From positions 806,001 through 870,000 of the forward strand of contig CAVRZD010000006.1 of assembly GCA_963725645.1 (NCBI GenBank): 64,000 nt of DNA, read 5' to 3'. This document shows positions 34,048 through 45,164 of this stretch, one piece after another. Within the stretch, counting starts at the first letter, position 1. Every line of letters starts with the position of its first letter. The position numbers and the translations under genes are program-made. The notes under the pieces are model-generated. The model made no database searches and was not told where the DNA came from. It saw only the letters and a list, made by a program, of their open reading frames with translations. The DNA is from JALYZC01 sp963725645. GTDB lineage: Bacteria; Actinomycetota; Thermoleophilia; Solirubrobacterales; Solirubrobacteraceae.

Positions 34048-34507
34048 ATGGCACCCGAGCGCGACCTGTTCGCCAACTTCGAGCGCATGCGGCGCGAGAT
34101 GGACGAGCTGTTCGGCGACGTGTTCGAGCGCACCGGCCTGGCGCGGCGCCGCGCCGGGTTCTCCCCGCCGATCGACGTCTATTACACGGACGACCCGCCG
34201 CGCGTCGTCGTGCGCGCCGAGCTGGCGGGCATCGACCCCGACGAGCTGGCGCTGGAGATCGAGGGCCGCGAGCTGACGATCTCCGGCCATCGCCGCCCCG
34301 AGAACGCCGAGGGCCGCGCGTACCAGCAGCTCGAGATCGAGCACGGCCCCTTCCAGCGCGAGGATCGCGCTCGGGGCGGACGTTCGGGGCGAGGATGCGA
34401 GGGCGGTCTACGAGGACGGCTTCCTGCAGGTCGAGCTCCCGCTCGCGCTGGCCGACAAGCGGCCGCGCAGCGTGCCGATCGAGGTGCCGAAGGCGCCCGA
34501 GGAATAG
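34048..34507 (+). CDS. Hsp20/alpha-crystallin small heat shock protein, one frameshift
   Basis: One extra G near 34363 splits it; corrected length is about 152 residues. The alpha-crystallin domain runs from PPIDVYYTDDPPRVVVRAELAG through LEIEGRELTISGHR to, in the second frame, YEDGFLQVELPLALADKR and the C-terminal VPIEV, an IxI/V-type anchor. These chaperones hold unfolded proteins as oligomers. It lies directly before lon, an arrangement suggesting a heat-response pair. I see no clear HrcA CIRCE or HspR element upstream. Confidence 0.87.
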
Positions 34508-34517
34508 TGGGCCACCG

Positions 34518-36996
<2,479 letters not shown>

Positions 36997-37000
<4 letters not shown>

Positions 37001-37395
37001 CCGGTTTCGGCCGCCGCGTGCCGCGCCGCGTCGCGGTCGAAGAACAGCCGGATGCGGAACGCCGCGCCGTCGCGCATCTCCCACAGGTACGCCACCGGCG
37101 CGTCGACGTCGACGCCGCTGCGCAGGCCGCGGGCGCGCAGCCGGGCGATCACGAGCACGCGTTCGTCGCCGGCCGTCTCGATGTCCTCGATGTCGTTGGT
37201 CATCTCGGCCCACACCTGGCCGAGGCTCTCGAAGTAGGCCCGCAGCGCCTCGCGGCCGCGGATGACGCCCTCGCCGGGCAGCGCGGAGAAGTCCCACTCG
37301 ATGTCGGGGTGGAAGTAGGAGGCGGCCGTCGCGAAGTCGCCGGCGTCGAAGGCGCCGAAGCCCGCGTGCAGGCGCCGGATCAGGTCCTGATCCAT
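36997..37395 (-). CDS. SnoaL-like/NTF2-fold protein
   Basis: Predicted protein of 132 residues. MDQDLIRRLHAGFGAFDAGDFATAASYFHPDIEWDFS is the usual opening of SnoaL-like, NTF2-fold proteins; GREALRAYFESLG and the last beta strands FRIRLFFDRDAARHA complete the fold. The family covers isomerases, small-molecule enzymes and carriers, so no role is assigned. Its stop shares the palindromic CTAG with the lon stop. Confidence 0.87.
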
Positions 37396-37455
37396 GCCCG
37401 CAAGTATTCCGCCGACGGCGCCGGGCCGCCCGTGCGGGCGCTACCGTCCCGCGCT

Positions 37456-39843
37456 GTGCGCCGGTTGTCGCTCGCCCGCTCCTTCCAGGTCGCCCTCCTG
37501 GGGTTGACGCTCGCGCTCGCGGTGATCGCGGCACTCGGCATCGCCGCGCTGTACGACGCCCGCCAGCGCTACGAGGACCGCCTGGCCGACACCTACGAGC
37601 TGCAGACCAGCGGGGCGCGGCTGCTGGCGGCCGGCGTGGTGGCCGAGGCGGCGCGCCGCGCCCCCGATTCGCCGGCTGCGCGCGCCCAGCGGCGCCAGGC
37701 CGATGCGGCGGTGGCGGCGGCGGGCGACGAGGCGCGCCGCCTCGCCCGCGGCGACGGCGCCAGCGCCCGCCTCGTCGAGCGTGCGCTGGCGACTGGAGAC
37801 GTGCGCTCGCTGGAGCCGGCGCTGGAGGCCCGCCAGCGCGCGCGGCGCGCGTCGGCACGCGACCGCGCGGGCTCCGACACCCGGCGCGCGGTCCTCACGA
37901 TCGCCGTGGCCGGCGGCCTGGCGGTGCTCGCCGCGCTCGCCCTGGCCACACTGCTGATTGGCGTGTTGCGCCGGCCGCTGGACCAGCTCGTGCACGCGAC
38001 CCGTCGGGTCGCCGGGGGCGACCTCGAGCCGCGGCTCGATCCCGACGGCCCGCGCGAGCTGCGTGAGCTGGGGGAGAGCTTCAACGCGATGGCCGCGGAC
38101 CTCGACGCGGCGAGCAGGGCGCTCGACGCCGAGCGCGAGCGGCTCGCCGTCACCGTCGAGAGCCTCGGCGACGCGCTCGTCAGCTGCGATGCCGACGGGG
38201 TCGTCACGGCGGTGAACCCCCGCGCCGAGGAGCTGGTCGCGGCCCTGCGGCCCGGCGAGCGCGCGAACGGGCCGGCCTCGCCGCTGCCGCCGCTGGACGA
38301 CGCGCTCGCGGCCGAGGTCGTCGTCGAGCACGGTGGCCGCACGCTCGCGATCACCGCCGTGCCGCTCGGCGCCGGCGAGGAGGCCGGCACGGTGTGGACC
38401 GTGCGCGACGTGTCGGAGCGGGCGCGGCTGGACCGGCTCAAGAGCGAGTTCGTCGCCACCGCCTCCCACGAGCTGCGGAGCCCGTTGACGTCGATCAAGG
38501 GCTTCGCCGAGCTGCTCGCGCTCTCGGACGAGCTCAACGACCGCGAGCGCGAGTTCGCCGAGATGATCCTGCTCTCGGCCGACCGCATGGTCGAGCTGGC
38601 CAACGACCTCCTCGACGTCGCGAGCGTCGAGGCCGGGCAGATCGAGCTGCGCCGGCGCCCGCTGGACCTCGGCGAGGCCGTCGACGAGGTCGCGGCCCTG
38701 ATGCGCCCGCGCTTCGAGGAGAAGGGCCAGCGGCTCGAGGTCGACGTCGAGGAGCGCATGCCGCGCGCCCTGGCCGATCCCGCCCGCGTGCGCCAGGTCC
38801 TGACGAACCTCATCACCAACGCCCACCTCTACACGCGCGAGAGGGGCCGCGTCGTCGTGGCGGTCGAGGCCGAGGACCGCTTCGTGTCGCTGGCCGTGTC
38901 GGACAATGGGCGGGGCATGACGCCCGAGGAGGTCGAGCAGGTCTTCGACCGCTTCTACCGCGCCGGAGACGGCGACGGGCCGAGCGGCACCGGGCTCGGG
39001 CTGTCGATCGTCCGGTCGCTGGTCGACCTCCACGGCGGCACGATCGACGTGGAGAGCGAGCTGGGCCGGGGGACGACCTTCCGCGTGCGCCTGCCCCGCG
39101 CGCTCGAGCCCGAAGCGGGGGCCGACGCGGCCGAGGCGATCCGCGGCAAGCGCGTGCTGGTGATCGACGACGAGCCGGCGATCGCCGAGCTGATCGCCGC
39201 TCAGCTCGCGCCGTTCGATGTCGACGCCGTCACGGTGCACAGCGGGGAGCACGCGATGGAGCGCCTGCGCGAGGAGACCTTCGACGCCGTCACGCTGGAC
39301 ATCCTGATGCCGGGCATGAGCGGGTTCGAGGTGCTGCGCGCGATCCGCTCCGACGCCGCGCTGACGCACCTCCCGGTGGTGATCGTGTCGGTCTTCTCCG
39401 GCGGGCAGGCGCTGCACTCGGAGTGGGCGGTCTCCAAGCCGATCGATGCCGACGAGCTGACCTACGCGCTCGGATCGGCCGTCCTCGCCGGGCGCGTGCG
39501 CGCGCTGGTGGTGGGGCGGGCCGGGACCCGTGCGCAGCTCGAGCCCGAGCTGGAACGGCTGGGCATCCCCTTCGAGTGGGCGACGAACGCGACCGCCGCC
39601 GCGCGCGAGTGCGAGTCGCACCGCTTCGAGGCGGCGCTGGTCGACGCCGGCCTGGCGGGCCTCCCGCAGGTGCTGCGCGCGATCGACCTGCGCGGACGCC
39701 GGATGGCGCGCGCGGTCGTCGTGTTCTCGACCGGCGAGGCTGTGCCGGGGCTGGCCAAGATGGACCCCGAGCCCGTGCCGTTCGACGCGGCGGCGCGCGA
39801 GATCCTCGAGGCACTGGAATTCGGAGGAGACGAGTACGCTTGA
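37456..39843 (+). CDS. Hybrid sensor histidine kinase with HAMP, PAS-like and receiver domains
   Basis: Predicted protein of 795 residues from a GTG. Helix 1 (about 9-31) and helix 2 (about 145-170) flank an extracytoplasmic region rich in Ala/Arg. HAMP follows, then a PAS-like stretch (VTVESLGDALVSCDADGVVTAVN). The kinase core has the H box FVATASHELRSPLTSIKGF with H338, an N box NLITNAHLYT, and DNGRGMTPEEVEQVFDRFYR. A receiver follows with LVIDDEPAIAEL and phospho-acceptor D615 in LDILMPGMSG. The last 110 residues look like a second, degenerate receiver (ALVVGRAGTRAQLEPELERLG, AALVDAGLAGLP). Input signal is unknown. It overlaps the HD-GYP gene. Confidence 0.92.
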   Translation: MRRLSLARSFQVALLGLTLALAVIAALGIAALYDARQRYEDRLADTYELQTSGARLLAAGVVAEAARRAPDSPAARAQRRQADAAVAAAGDEARRLARGDGASARLVERALATGDVRSLEPALEARQRARRASARDRAGSDTRRAVLTIAVAGGLAVLAALALATLLIGVLRRPLDQLVHATRRVAGGDLEPRLDPDGPRELRELGESFNAMAADLDAASRALDAERERLAVTVESLGDALVSCDADGVVTAVNPRAEELVAALRPGERANGPASPLPPLDDALAAEVVVEHGGRTLAITAVPLGAGEEAGTVWTVRDVSERARLDRLKSEFVATASHELRSPLTSIKGFAELLALSDELNDREREFAEMILLSADRMVELANDLLDVASVEAGQIELRRRPLDLGEAVDEVAALMRPRFEEKGQRLEVDVEERMPRALADPARVRQVLTNLITNAHLYTRERGRVVVAVEAEDRFVSLAVSDNGRGMTPEEVEQVFDRFYRAGDGDGPSGTGLGLSIVRSLVDLHGGTIDVESELGRGTTFRVRLPRALEPEAGADAAEAIRGKRVLVIDDEPAIAELIAAQLAPFDVDAVTVHSGEHAMERLREETFDAVTLDILMPGMSGFEVLRAIRSDAALTHLPVVIVSVFSGGQALHSEWAVSKPIDADELTYALGSAVLAGRVRALVVGRAGTRAQLEPELERLGIPFEWATNATAAARECESHRFEAALVDAGLAGLPQVLRAIDLRGRRMARAVVVFSTGEAVPGLAKMDPEPVPFDAAAREILEALEFGGDEYA

Positions 39844-40598
39844 GCCGCGTGGGGGCGAGCACGACCGAACTCGAGGCGGAGGTCGCGCGCCTGCGCGCCG
39901 AGCTCGCCGAGCACGAACGCCGGGCCGGCGCCCAGACGCAGCAGCTCGAGCGCTACGCCGCGGACCTGCGGGAGACGTTCAAGCGCGAGCGCGACTCCGC
40001 GCAGGAGCTGCGCCGCTCCTACGTCGCCACGGTGCGGGCGCTGTCCAACGCGGTCGAGGCGCGCGACGCCTACACCGGGCACCACGCCGACCGCGTGGCG
40101 GCCTACGCCCTGGCGATCGCCGCCGCCACCGGGACCGAGCTGACGGACCGGCCCGAGATCGAATTCGGCTTCCTGCTCCACGACGTCGGCAAGGTCGCGA
40201 TCCCCGACGCGATCCTGTTCAAGCCCGAGCCGCTCGAGCCCGACGAGTTCCGCCTGATGGCGCGTCATCCGGTGATCGGGTGGGAGATCGTGCGCGACGT
40301 CGAGTTCCTCGGCGAGGCCCGCGACGTGGTGCGCTCCCACCACGAACGCTGGGACGGGACCGGGTACCCCGACGAGCTCGCGGCGGAGACGATCCCGCTG
40401 GCGGCCCGGGTGTTCGCCGTGGCCGACACGCTCGACGCGCTCACCACCGACCGTCCATACCGCACCGCCAGCTCGTTCGCTGACGCGCGGGAGGTCATCC
40501 GCGAGAACTCCGGGACGCAGTTCGACCCGGGCATCGTGAAGGCGTTCGACGGCATTCCGGACGCCGAGTTCGAGCGCATCCGGACGGAGATCGGCTGA
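39840..40598 (+). CDS. HD-GYP domain phosphodiesterase/phosphohydrolase
   Basis: Predicted protein of 252 residues. TTG 39840, overlapping the kinase stop, is preferred because GGAGGA lies about 11 bases upstream; GTG 39849 is an alternative. A coiled coil (about 8-55) leads to an intact HD-GYP domain: GHHADRVAAYALAIA, FLLHDVGKVAIPDAIL, HPVIGWEI, SHHERWDGTGYPDELA and ADTLDALTTDRPYR. Such domains cleave cyclic di-GMP or related nucleotides. No GGDEF protein is in the window. It likely acts downstream of the kinase and the receiver that flank it. Confidence 0.92.
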   Translation: MSRVGASTTELEAEVARLRAELAEHERRAGAQTQQLERYAADLRETFKRERDSAQELRRSYVATVRALSNAVEARDAYTGHHADRVAAYALAIAAATGTELTDRPEIEFGFLLHDVGKVAIPDAILFKPEPLEPDEFRLMARHPVIGWEIVRDVEFLGEARDVVRSHHERWDGTGYPDELAAETIPLAARVFAVADTLDALTTDRPYRTASSFADAREVIRENSGTQFDPGIVKAFDGIPDAEFERIRTEIG

Positions 40599-40604
40599 CC
40601 TTCC

Positions 40605-40976
40605 GTGCCCGCGGTCCTGATCGTCGACGACGACCCGCTGATCCGACACCTGATCGCCACCACGCTCGAGGACGTCGCCGGCTTCGAGCTGACCGAGGCC
40701 GCCGACGGGGAGGAGGCGGTGGCCGTCGCCGAGCGGGACGGGCCGGCGCTCGTCTTCCTCGACCTCGACATGCCGCGTCTCAACGGCATCGAGGCGTGCG
40801 AGCGCCTGCGCGCGCTCCCCGCGACCGCCGACGCGACGATCGTCATGCTCACCGCCGCCGGCGGCGACGACGCCCAGCGCGAGGCCGCGGCGGCGGGAGC
40901 GGACCTCTTCCTCACCAAGCCCTTCTCGCCGCTCGAGCTGCTCTCGCTCGTGGATTCGCTCGGCGCCGCGGACTAG
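40605..40976 (+). CDS. Single-domain response regulator
   Basis: Predicted protein of 123 residues from a GTG start, consisting of one receiver domain. The acidic pair is in LIVDDDPLIRHL, the phospho-acceptor aspartate in FLDLDMPRLNG, the threonine switch in VMLTAAGG and the lysine in FLTKPFSPLEL. It has no output domain and lies 6 bases after the HD-GYP gene, so it probably relays phosphate within this signalling unit. Its TAG shares CTAG with the convergent gene. Confidence 0.93.
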   Translation: MPAVLIVDDDPLIRHLIATTLEDVAGFELTEAADGEEAVAVAERDGPALVFLDLDMPRLNGIEACERLRALPATADATIVMLTAAGGDDAQREAAAAGADLFLTKPFSPLELLSLVDSLGAAD

Positions 40977-41563
40977 CTGCCGCCGAGCGCGCGGCCGGTG
41001 GCGCCGGTCACGGTGTCGGCGACCTGCTCGACGGTCGAGCGCACGGGATCGGGCAGTGGCGCGGCGATCTGCTTGACGGCGTTGCCGACCTGCGTCAGCG
41101 GCGTGGGTGCAGCTGCCGGAGGAGCCGGCGGCGCGGTGCCGGTCGAGGTGTTCCCGCCGGCGGGTCCGCCGCCGGGCGACCCGGTCGTCGGCCCGCCACC
41201 GGTCGGGCGCCCGCCGAGCTCCGTGCCGGGGCCGGATGCCAGCCCGGTGCGCCCGCCCGTTCCGTTCCCGCCTGAGCGGCCCGCTCCGCCGGCGGCCCCG
41301 GGCGCCGGCGGCACCGCGGCGAGCAGCGGCACGCGTACTACGGTCGCGCGGGTCTGTGCGCGGGTGCCGCCGTTGGTTCCCACGCCCCCGGACGGCCCCG
41401 CCAGCGCGGGGCCGGAGAGGAGCTGGCGGAGCGAGCCGAGCCCGCCGAGCCCACCGCCCCCGAGCGCGATGACGCCGGCCGCCGCGACGATCGCCGCAGG
41501 GACGAGCACTGCCGCCCCCGCCGCGCGTGCCGTGCCCTGCCACCAGGCTCGCACCATCCCCAC
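40973..41563 (-). CDS. Gly/Ala/Pro-rich membrane-anchored hypothetical protein
   Basis: Predicted protein of 196 residues. One hydrophobic segment (about 10-40, GAAVLVPAAIVAAAGVIALGG) precedes a long low-complexity region of Gly, Pro, Ala and Thr, ending with a more ordered amphipathic segment TPLTQVGNAVKQIAAPLPDPV. No family is recognised. It may be a wall-spanning or spacer protein. Codon use is like its neighbours. Confidence 0.6.
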   Translation of the reverse strand: MGMVRAWWQGTARAAGAAVLVPAAIVAAAGVIALGGGGLGGLGSLRQLLSGPALAGPSGGVGTNGGTRAQTRATVVRVPLLAAVPPAPGAAGGAGRSGGNGTGGRTGLASGPGTELGGRPTGGGPTTGSPGGGPAGGNTSTGTAPPAPPAAAPTPLTQVGNAVKQIAAPLPDPVRSTVEQVADTVTGATGRALGGS

Positions 41564-41646
41564 GTGCGGAATGCTACGCCGTCGCGGGCCATTCTTCGCC
41601 GGCCGGGTATGCTCCGACCACCAGCAATCGGTTCCGAGGGAGAGCT

Positions 41647-42111
41647 ATGGCAGCACGAGACAGAGCGGCCAAGGCCGGCAGCGCCTATCAGAGCGTCGCG
41701 AGCAGCCCGTATGTCCAGCGCATCGTTCAGGACGCGGAGCTGCGGCAGAACATCCGCGACGCATTCGAGGTCTCGCGGCGCGCCTACGGGCGGCTGGCGA
41801 ACGGCAAGGCCCCCTCGAAGGTGCTCATGGAAGACAAGAAGCTCCACCGTGACCTGCGCGAGGCGGCCGGGTCGTTGCGCGAGGTCGCCGTGGCGCTCAA
41901 CGAGGGTCCCAAGAAGCGCAGGCGCAAGCGCCGTCTCGGCCGCAAGCTGCTGTTCCTGGTGGTGGCCGCCGGGCTCGCGCTCGCGCTCAGCGAGAGTCTG
42001 CGCTCGAAGGTGCTCGACGCGCTGTTCGGGGCCGAGGAGGAGTTCGACTACACCTCCACGACCGCGCCCACCGCGCCAGCGCCGGAGGCCGAGGCGACAC
42101 CCGCGGCCTGA
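41647..42111 (+). CDS. Hypothetical single-pass membrane protein
   Basis: Predicted protein of 154 residues from ATG 41647, with GGGAGAG just upstream as ribosome-binding site. The first 95 residues are charged and helical (SPYVQRIVQDAELRQNIRDAF, SLREVAVALNEG); a basic patch KKRRRKRRLGRK is followed by one membrane helix LLFLVVAAGLALAL and a short Thr/Ala/Pro tail. The charge pattern predicts the N-terminus inside. No family is recognised. A strong hairpin terminator lies about 27 bases after the stop. Confidence 0.75.
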   Translation: MAARDRAAKAGSAYQSVASSPYVQRIVQDAELRQNIRDAFEVSRRAYGRLANGKAPSKVLMEDKKLHRDLREAAGSLREVAVALNEGPKKRRRKRRLGRKLLFLVVAAGLALALSESLRSKVLDALFGAEEEFDYTSTTAPTAPAPEAEATPAA

Positions 42112-42137
42112 CGTCGTCACCCGATTCCGACGTATCC

Positions 42138-42166
42138 GAGGGCGCCCCGCGGGGCGCCCTCGTCGT
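42138..42166 (+). terminator. Hairpin terminator
   Basis: GAGGGCGCCCC (42138-42148) pairs perfectly with GGGGCGCCCTC (42151-42161), an 11-base arm each side, then TCGTCGTT follows. The stem is long and GC-rich, with a modest T content after it. It ends transcription from the hypothetical gene upstream and insulates the tetR-like gene. Confidence 0.65.
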
Positions 42167-42189
42167 TCCCGCAGCGGATCTCCCGGCCT

Positions 42190-42209
42190 CTGGCTGGCCG
42201 GCCAGCTAG
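42190..42209. promoter_or_regulatory. TetR operator, copy 1 (upstream of the repressor gene)
   Basis: CTGGCTGGCC-GGCCAGCTAG is a 20-base inverted repeat with one mismatch; its core CTGGCCGGCCAG (42194-42205) is a perfect palindrome. It lies 10 bases before the ATG of the TetR-type gene. The same core recurs at 42886-42897 before the transporter, which supports a dimer-binding operator. Confidence 0.7.
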
Positions 42210-42219
42210 CATCGGTGCC

Positions 42220-42831
42220 ATGGAGGCCGCCGCCAAGACTCGCCGCCTGACCGGGGAGCGCGCGCAGCGCATCGTCGACGCGATGCGGGCCAGCGTCGCG
42301 CAGCGCGGCGCCGCCGGCTCGACCTTCGACCACGTCGCACGGGAGGCCGGCGTCTCCCGCGGCCTGCTGCACTACTACTTCGGGACGAAGGAGCGCCTGC
42401 TGGTCGAGGTCGTGCGGCGCGACAGCGACATCCGCCTGGCGACGCTGGACGACGCGCTCGCCGACGCCCACACGGCCGACGACTTCATCGACGTGCTCGT
42501 CCGTTCGTTGGAGGACATGGTCGAGCACGACCCGGGCTTCGTGACCCTCGTGTTCGAGCTGTTCACCGCCGCGCGGCGCAACGACGAGATCGCCGCCGAG
42601 GTCGCCGGGCTCTACCGCCGCACCCGCGAGCACGTGGCCGGGCTGCTCGAGGCCAAGCAGCGCGAGGGGGTCCTGACCCTCCACGACGAGCCCGAGGCGG
42701 TGGCGACGACGGTGCTCGCGCTCGGCGACGGCATGTCGATGCGCATGCTCATGGAGCCGGACCTCGACTTCGCCGCCACGCTGCGCGCCGGGATCACGTG
42801 TGCGCGCGCGCTGCTGACCGACGGCGTGTGA
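42220..42831 (+). CDS. TetR/AcrR family transcriptional repressor
   Basis: Predicted protein of 203 residues. The N-terminal helix-turn-helix is clear: GERAQRIVDAMRASVAQRG...TFDHVAREAGVSRGLLHYYFGTKERLLVEVVRR. The C-terminal ligand domain is all-helical. It lies directly upstream of an MMPL transporter gene, and near-identical palindromes precede both genes, so it most likely represses itself and the transporter until an effector is bound. Confidence 0.93.
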   Translation: MEAAAKTRRLTGERAQRIVDAMRASVAQRGAAGSTFDHVAREAGVSRGLLHYYFGTKERLLVEVVRRDSDIRLATLDDALADAHTADDFIDVLVRSLEDMVEHDPGFVTLVFELFTAARRNDEIAAEVAGLYRRTREHVAGLLEAKQREGVLTLHDEPEAVATTVLALGDGMSMRMLMEPDLDFAATLRAGITCARALLTDGV

Positions 42832-42881
42832 GCCGCTTCACACACGCGCGCGCGTAGGCGCGATTTGATCCCGCGACCGGC

Positions 42882-42901
42882 CTGGCTGGCCGGCCAGTCA
42901 G
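42882..42901. promoter_or_regulatory. TetR operator, copy 2 (upstream of the MMPL gene)
   Basis: CTGGCTGGCC-GGCCAGTCAG shares its first 16 bases with copy 1, and its core CTGGCCGGCCAG (42886-42897) is identical. One mismatch breaks the 20-base symmetry. It lies about 30 bases before the transporter ATG, in the gap between the two genes, in a position suited to blocking RNA polymerase. Confidence 0.7.
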
Positions 42902-42932
42902 GGGACCGAGACGGCTCGGAGGTCGCGCGCAC

Positions 42933-45161
42933 ATGCAGACGTTCATGCTCAAGCTGGATCGGGTGCTGCGCCGCCGGAGCTGGCTCGTCCTCGGCGTGTG
43001 GATCGCGCTGCTGCTCGCCGCGCTGCCGCTGGCGATGCGTCAGTCCGACCACCTGCGCGGCGGCGGGTTCGACGTCCCGGGCTCCCCCTCGAAGACCGTG
43101 GCCGACGCGACCGGCCGTGACTTCCCCGGCGTGGAGCGAACTGAGCTCGGCGCCGTCCTCGTCCCGCAGGCGGGCGCCCGCCCCGATCAACGGCGCGCCG
43201 CCGTCGATCGGCTGGCACGGGCCGCCGGTCGCCTCGCCGGCGTCGGGCTGACGCCCGCTGCCCGCGCCGCGGCCGACCGCGCCGCCGCGGCCGGCCGCCC
43301 CTTCGTGGTCCCGCTGCGGATCACCGTGCCCGAGGACGCGTCCTCCGACGTGGCCAAGCGCCTACGCGAGCGCCTGCGTGTCGATGCCGGCCCGCGCGAC
43401 GGGGTCGCGACGCACCTGATCGGCCAGGGCGCGCTGTGGGCCGGGCTGCAGGAGGTCTCCAAGACCGACCTCGCCAGGGCCGAGTCGATCGGGTTCCCGA
43501 TCGTGCTGCTGATCCTGGTGGCCGTGTTCGGGTCGTTCGCCGCGGCGGCGCTGCCGCTCGCGCTCGGCGGCGTTTCGGTGCTCGTCACCGGAGCCGCCAT
43601 CTACCTGCTGTCGCGCTCCATGGACATGTCGGTTTTCGTCACGAACATGGCCTCGATGATCGGGATCGGCGTGGCGGTGGACTACTCGCTCTTCATCCTC
43701 GCCCGCTACCGGGAGGAGATCCAGGGCGGTGCCAACCGCGCGGCCGCACGCGCGACCGCGATGGCGACCTCGGGCACCGCCGTCGCCTTCTCCGGTCTCA
43801 CCGTGATCGTGTCGCTCGCCGGCCTGTGGATGATCGACAATCAGGCGCTGCGCTCGATGGCGTTGGGCGCGATGCTGGTCGTCGCCGTCTCCGTCGTCGC
43901 CTCGGCGACCCTGCTGCCCGTGCTGATCGCGCTGTTCGGCCGCCGCGCGTACGCGCGCAACCGCCTGTTCACGATCACCGGTCTGCTGATGCGCTCCCGC
44001 GCCCCCCGCCGGCCGGGTTCGACGCACCCCGACGCCGAGCGGCTCGGCTTCTGGCGGCGCTGGACCAACGCGGTCATGCGGCGGCCGGTCGTCGCCGTGA
44101 TCGCGACCTCGTCCCTGCTGCTCGTCCTTGCCGCGCCCGTGCTGTCACTGCACACGAGCACGGGCGCGCTGGCCCAGTTCCCCAAGGGCAACGAGACGCG
44201 CGTGGGCTTCGAGGCGGCGTCCGCCCTCGACGGCCGCGGCGCCTCGAGCCCGGTCGGCGTGCTCGTCCGCTTCGACCGGGGCACCGCGACCGCGCCCGAC
44301 AATCGCGCCGCGGTCGACGCGGTCCGCCTGCGCCTGGCCGGCGACCCGCAGGTCGTGCGCGTCGCGGGCGTGCGCATATCCCGTAATGGCCACGCCGCGC
44401 TCGTCACCGCGATCCCGCGCCGCGAGGCGGAGGCGACCGCGTCGAAGGACCTCGTCGCGCGGCTGCGCCACGACCTTCCGCGGACCGTCCCCGCGGCCGC
44501 GACCGCGGTCGGCGGCTCGGCCGCGCGCCAGTACGACGTGCAGAACATGATCTCGGGCGCGATGTGGAAGATCATCCTGTTCGTCCTCGGGCTCTCCTAC
44601 GTCGTGCTGCTCATCCTGCTGCGCTCGGTGGTGCTGCCGCTCAAGGCGGTGCTGATGAACCTGCTCTCGGTCGGCGCCGCCTACGGCGTGCTCGTGGTCG
44701 TGTTCCAGTGGGGCTGGCTCGACGGACTGCTGGGCTTCGATCACCTCGGCCACCTCGACGTGCTCACGCCGCCGCTCGTGCTCGCGGTCGTGTTCGGACT
44801 CTCGATGGACTACGAGGTGTTCCTGCTCTCGCGCATCCGCGAGCGCTGGGAGGCGACCGGCGACTCCCGCCAGGCCGTGGCGGAGGGCCTGGCCGCATCC
44901 GCGCGCACGATCACCAGCGCCGCGCTGATCATGGCGTCGGTGTTCCTGGTGTTCACGTTCACCGGCGTGCCCTCGATCAAGGAGCTCGGGCTCGGCAACG
45001 CGATCGCGATCCTCATCGACGCGACGATCGTCCGGCTGATCCTGGTGCCCGCGACGATGGAGCTGCTGGGCGACTGGAACTGGTGGCTGCCCAAGCCGCT
45101 CGCGCGGGTGCTGCCGCGCCGCGGGTTCGAGCGCACGCCGGAGCCGGCGCCCGCGCGCTGA
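42933..45161 (+). CDS. MMPL family RND-type transporter
   Basis: Predicted protein of 742 residues with two repeats, each one helix, a large extracytoplasmic domain and five further helices. Typical segments are the N-terminal LVLGVWIALLLAALPLAM, GVAVDYSLFILARYREE in repeat 1 and FGLSMDYEVFLLSRIRERWE in repeat 2, the latter two holding the proton-relay aspartate-tyrosine pairs. MMPL proteins export lipids or drugs using the proton gradient. Control by the adjacent TetR repressor suggests an efflux or lipid-export role triggered by an unknown compound. Confidence 0.93.
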   Translation: MQTFMLKLDRVLRRRSWLVLGVWIALLLAALPLAMRQSDHLRGGGFDVPGSPSKTVADATGRDFPGVERTELGAVLVPQAGARPDQRRAAVDRLARAAGRLAGVGLTPAARAAADRAAAAGRPFVVPLRITVPEDASSDVAKRLRERLRVDAGPRDGVATHLIGQGALWAGLQEVSKTDLARAESIGFPIVLLILVAVFGSFAAAALPLALGGVSVLVTGAAIYLLSRSMDMSVFVTNMASMIGIGVAVDYSLFILARYREEIQGGANRAAARATAMATSGTAVAFSGLTVIVSLAGLWMIDNQALRSMALGAMLVVAVSVVASATLLPVLIALFGRRAYARNRLFTITGLLMRSRAPRRPGSTHPDAERLGFWRRWTNAVMRRPVVAVIATSSLLLVLAAPVLSLHTSTGALAQFPKGNETRVGFEAASALDGRGASSPVGVLVRFDRGTATAPDNRAAVDAVRLRLAGDPQVVRVAGVRISRNGHAALVTAIPRREAEATASKDLVARLRHDLPRTVPAAATAVGGSAARQYDVQNMISGAMWKIILFVLGLSYVVLLILLRSVVLPLKAVLMNLLSVGAAYGVLVVVFQWGWLDGLLGFDHLGHLDVLTPPLVLAVVFGLSMDYEVFLLSRIRERWEATGDSRQAVAEGLAASARTITSAALIMASVFLVFTFTGVPSIKELGLGNAIAILIDATIVRLILVPATMELLGDWNWWLPKPLARVLPRRGFERTPEPAPAR

Positions 45162-45164
45162 CGC

